Shown here: piece by piece, positions 63,861-64,000 of the stretch | Numbering within the stretch: position 1 is the stretch's first letter | Layout of the letters: the number at the start of each line of letters is the position of its first letter | NCBI GenBank assembly: GCA_016716885.1 | Contig: JADJUV010000031.1 | Coordinates: 11,434 to 75,433 of the forward strand | Length of the DNA: 64,000 nt | Reading direction: 5' to 3' | Source: Candidatus Trichofilum aggregatum | GTDB taxonomy: Bacteria; Chloroflexota; Anaerolineae; Promineifilales; Promineifilaceae | Translations under genes and position numbers: made by a program | The notes under the pieces: model-generated | Databases searched by the model: none | Told to the model about the DNA's origin: nothing | What the model saw: the letters and a program-made list of their open reading frames with translations, nothing else

Positions 63861-64000
63861 AACCTGACTTGTACCTGAAACAGTCCACCAGATGATCGTT
63901 GACCATACCGGCGGCTTGCATGTAGGCGTAACAAATGGTTGGGCCAACGAAGCTGAAGCCCCGTTTGATCAGGTCTTGGCTCATGGCTTCGGCTTCGGGG
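63859..64000 (-). CDS. tag: DNA-3-methyladenine glycosylase I, C-terminal end
   Basis: Only the last 47 codons are in the window; the 5' part lies beyond the right edge. The sequence PEAEAMSQDLIKRGFSFVGPTICYAYMQAAGMVNDHLVDCFRY is the highly conserved C-terminal part of Tag, which removes 3-methyladenine from DNA. Cys and His residues (ICYAYMQ, MVNDHLVDCF) match zinc-binding positions of the family. The stop TAA (63859-63861) is followed by the GAAACTT repeat and then the YchJ-like gene on the same strand. Confidence 0.95.
   Translation of the reverse strand, partial: PEAEAMSQDLIKRGFSFVGPTICYAYMQAAGMVNDHLVDCFRYKSG

Noticed and set aside
63771..63947. N-terminal extension of the YchJ-like gene
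   Set aside because: The added residues are translation of GAAACTT repeats and overlap the tag gene; the SEC-C motif follows a GTG start at 63770.

Overview
The window reads as a chromosomal segment of a free-living, GC-moderate bacterium, most likely a Chloroflexota (Anaerolineae-like) lineage. This placement is inferred from gene content and style: many lipoproteins and secreted proteins with Thr/Pro (TPTP) linkers, NB-ARC and TPR regulators, giant DUF11/PKD surface proteins, and a complete kdp operon. No rRNA, tRNA, CRISPR array or transposase is visible. The most striking property is base-level: the octamer GCGGCCGC occurs about 95 times (hand count) in 64 kb, where roughly two would be expected by chance. 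It lies in genes (all three frames) and in spacers, so it behaves like the HIP1 palindrome of cyanobacteria. A second property is that many spacers hold long imperfect hairpins built from repeated 7-12 base words, with several unrelated word families sharing the same architecture.

Layout. 0-5.7 kb (all minus): partial C39-like secreted peptidase, GNAT acetyltransferase, DUF1295 membrane protein, CorA-type metal channel, formate dehydrogenase-type molybdoenzyme. 5.8-13.2 kb (minus): PPC-domain lipoprotein, membrane-anchored GH3-fold protein that seems to lack its catalytic residues, a frameshifted lipoprotein, a small helical protein bracketed by two copies of a ~90 bp repeat. 13.5-20 kb, signalling: class III nucleotide cyclase, PAS-less histidine kinase, TPR protein, NB-ARC ATPase, and divergent from it a tiny secreted peptide and a DJ-1/PfpI-fold protein without its cysteine. 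20.4-30.8 kb (plus): MFS exporter, then the K+ uptake operon (31-aa membrane protein, kdpF, A, B, C, D, E) with a different hairpin repeat in three of its spacers. 30.8-33.3 kb (minus): squalene-cyclase-fold protein, Ig/zinc-ribbon membrane protein, esterase-like hydrolase in one operon.

33.7-45.2 kb (minus) is a surface gene block: three tandem phage-tail-collar (MdpB-like) proteins, GNAT, DUF6916, and a ~3000-residue cadherin/beta-helix/DUF11/PKD protein whose frame is broken twice. 45.6-51.6 kb: small Tat-exported protein, triple-PA14 lipoprotein, secreted repeat protein, two-component pair. 51.6-56 kb (minus): dimethylargininase-like gene (frameshifted), CoA-binding protein, leuS. 56.4-63.1 kb (minus): two M36 fungalysin metallopeptidases in tandem, the upstream one with about three N-terminal frameshifts. 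63.3-64 kb: YchJ/SEC-C protein and the 3' end of tag (3-methyladenine glycosylase I).

Single-base frame breaks are concentrated in secreted and accessory genes, while kdp, leuS and the formate dehydrogenase are intact. Whether these are real mutations or assembly indels cannot be decided from one sequence.
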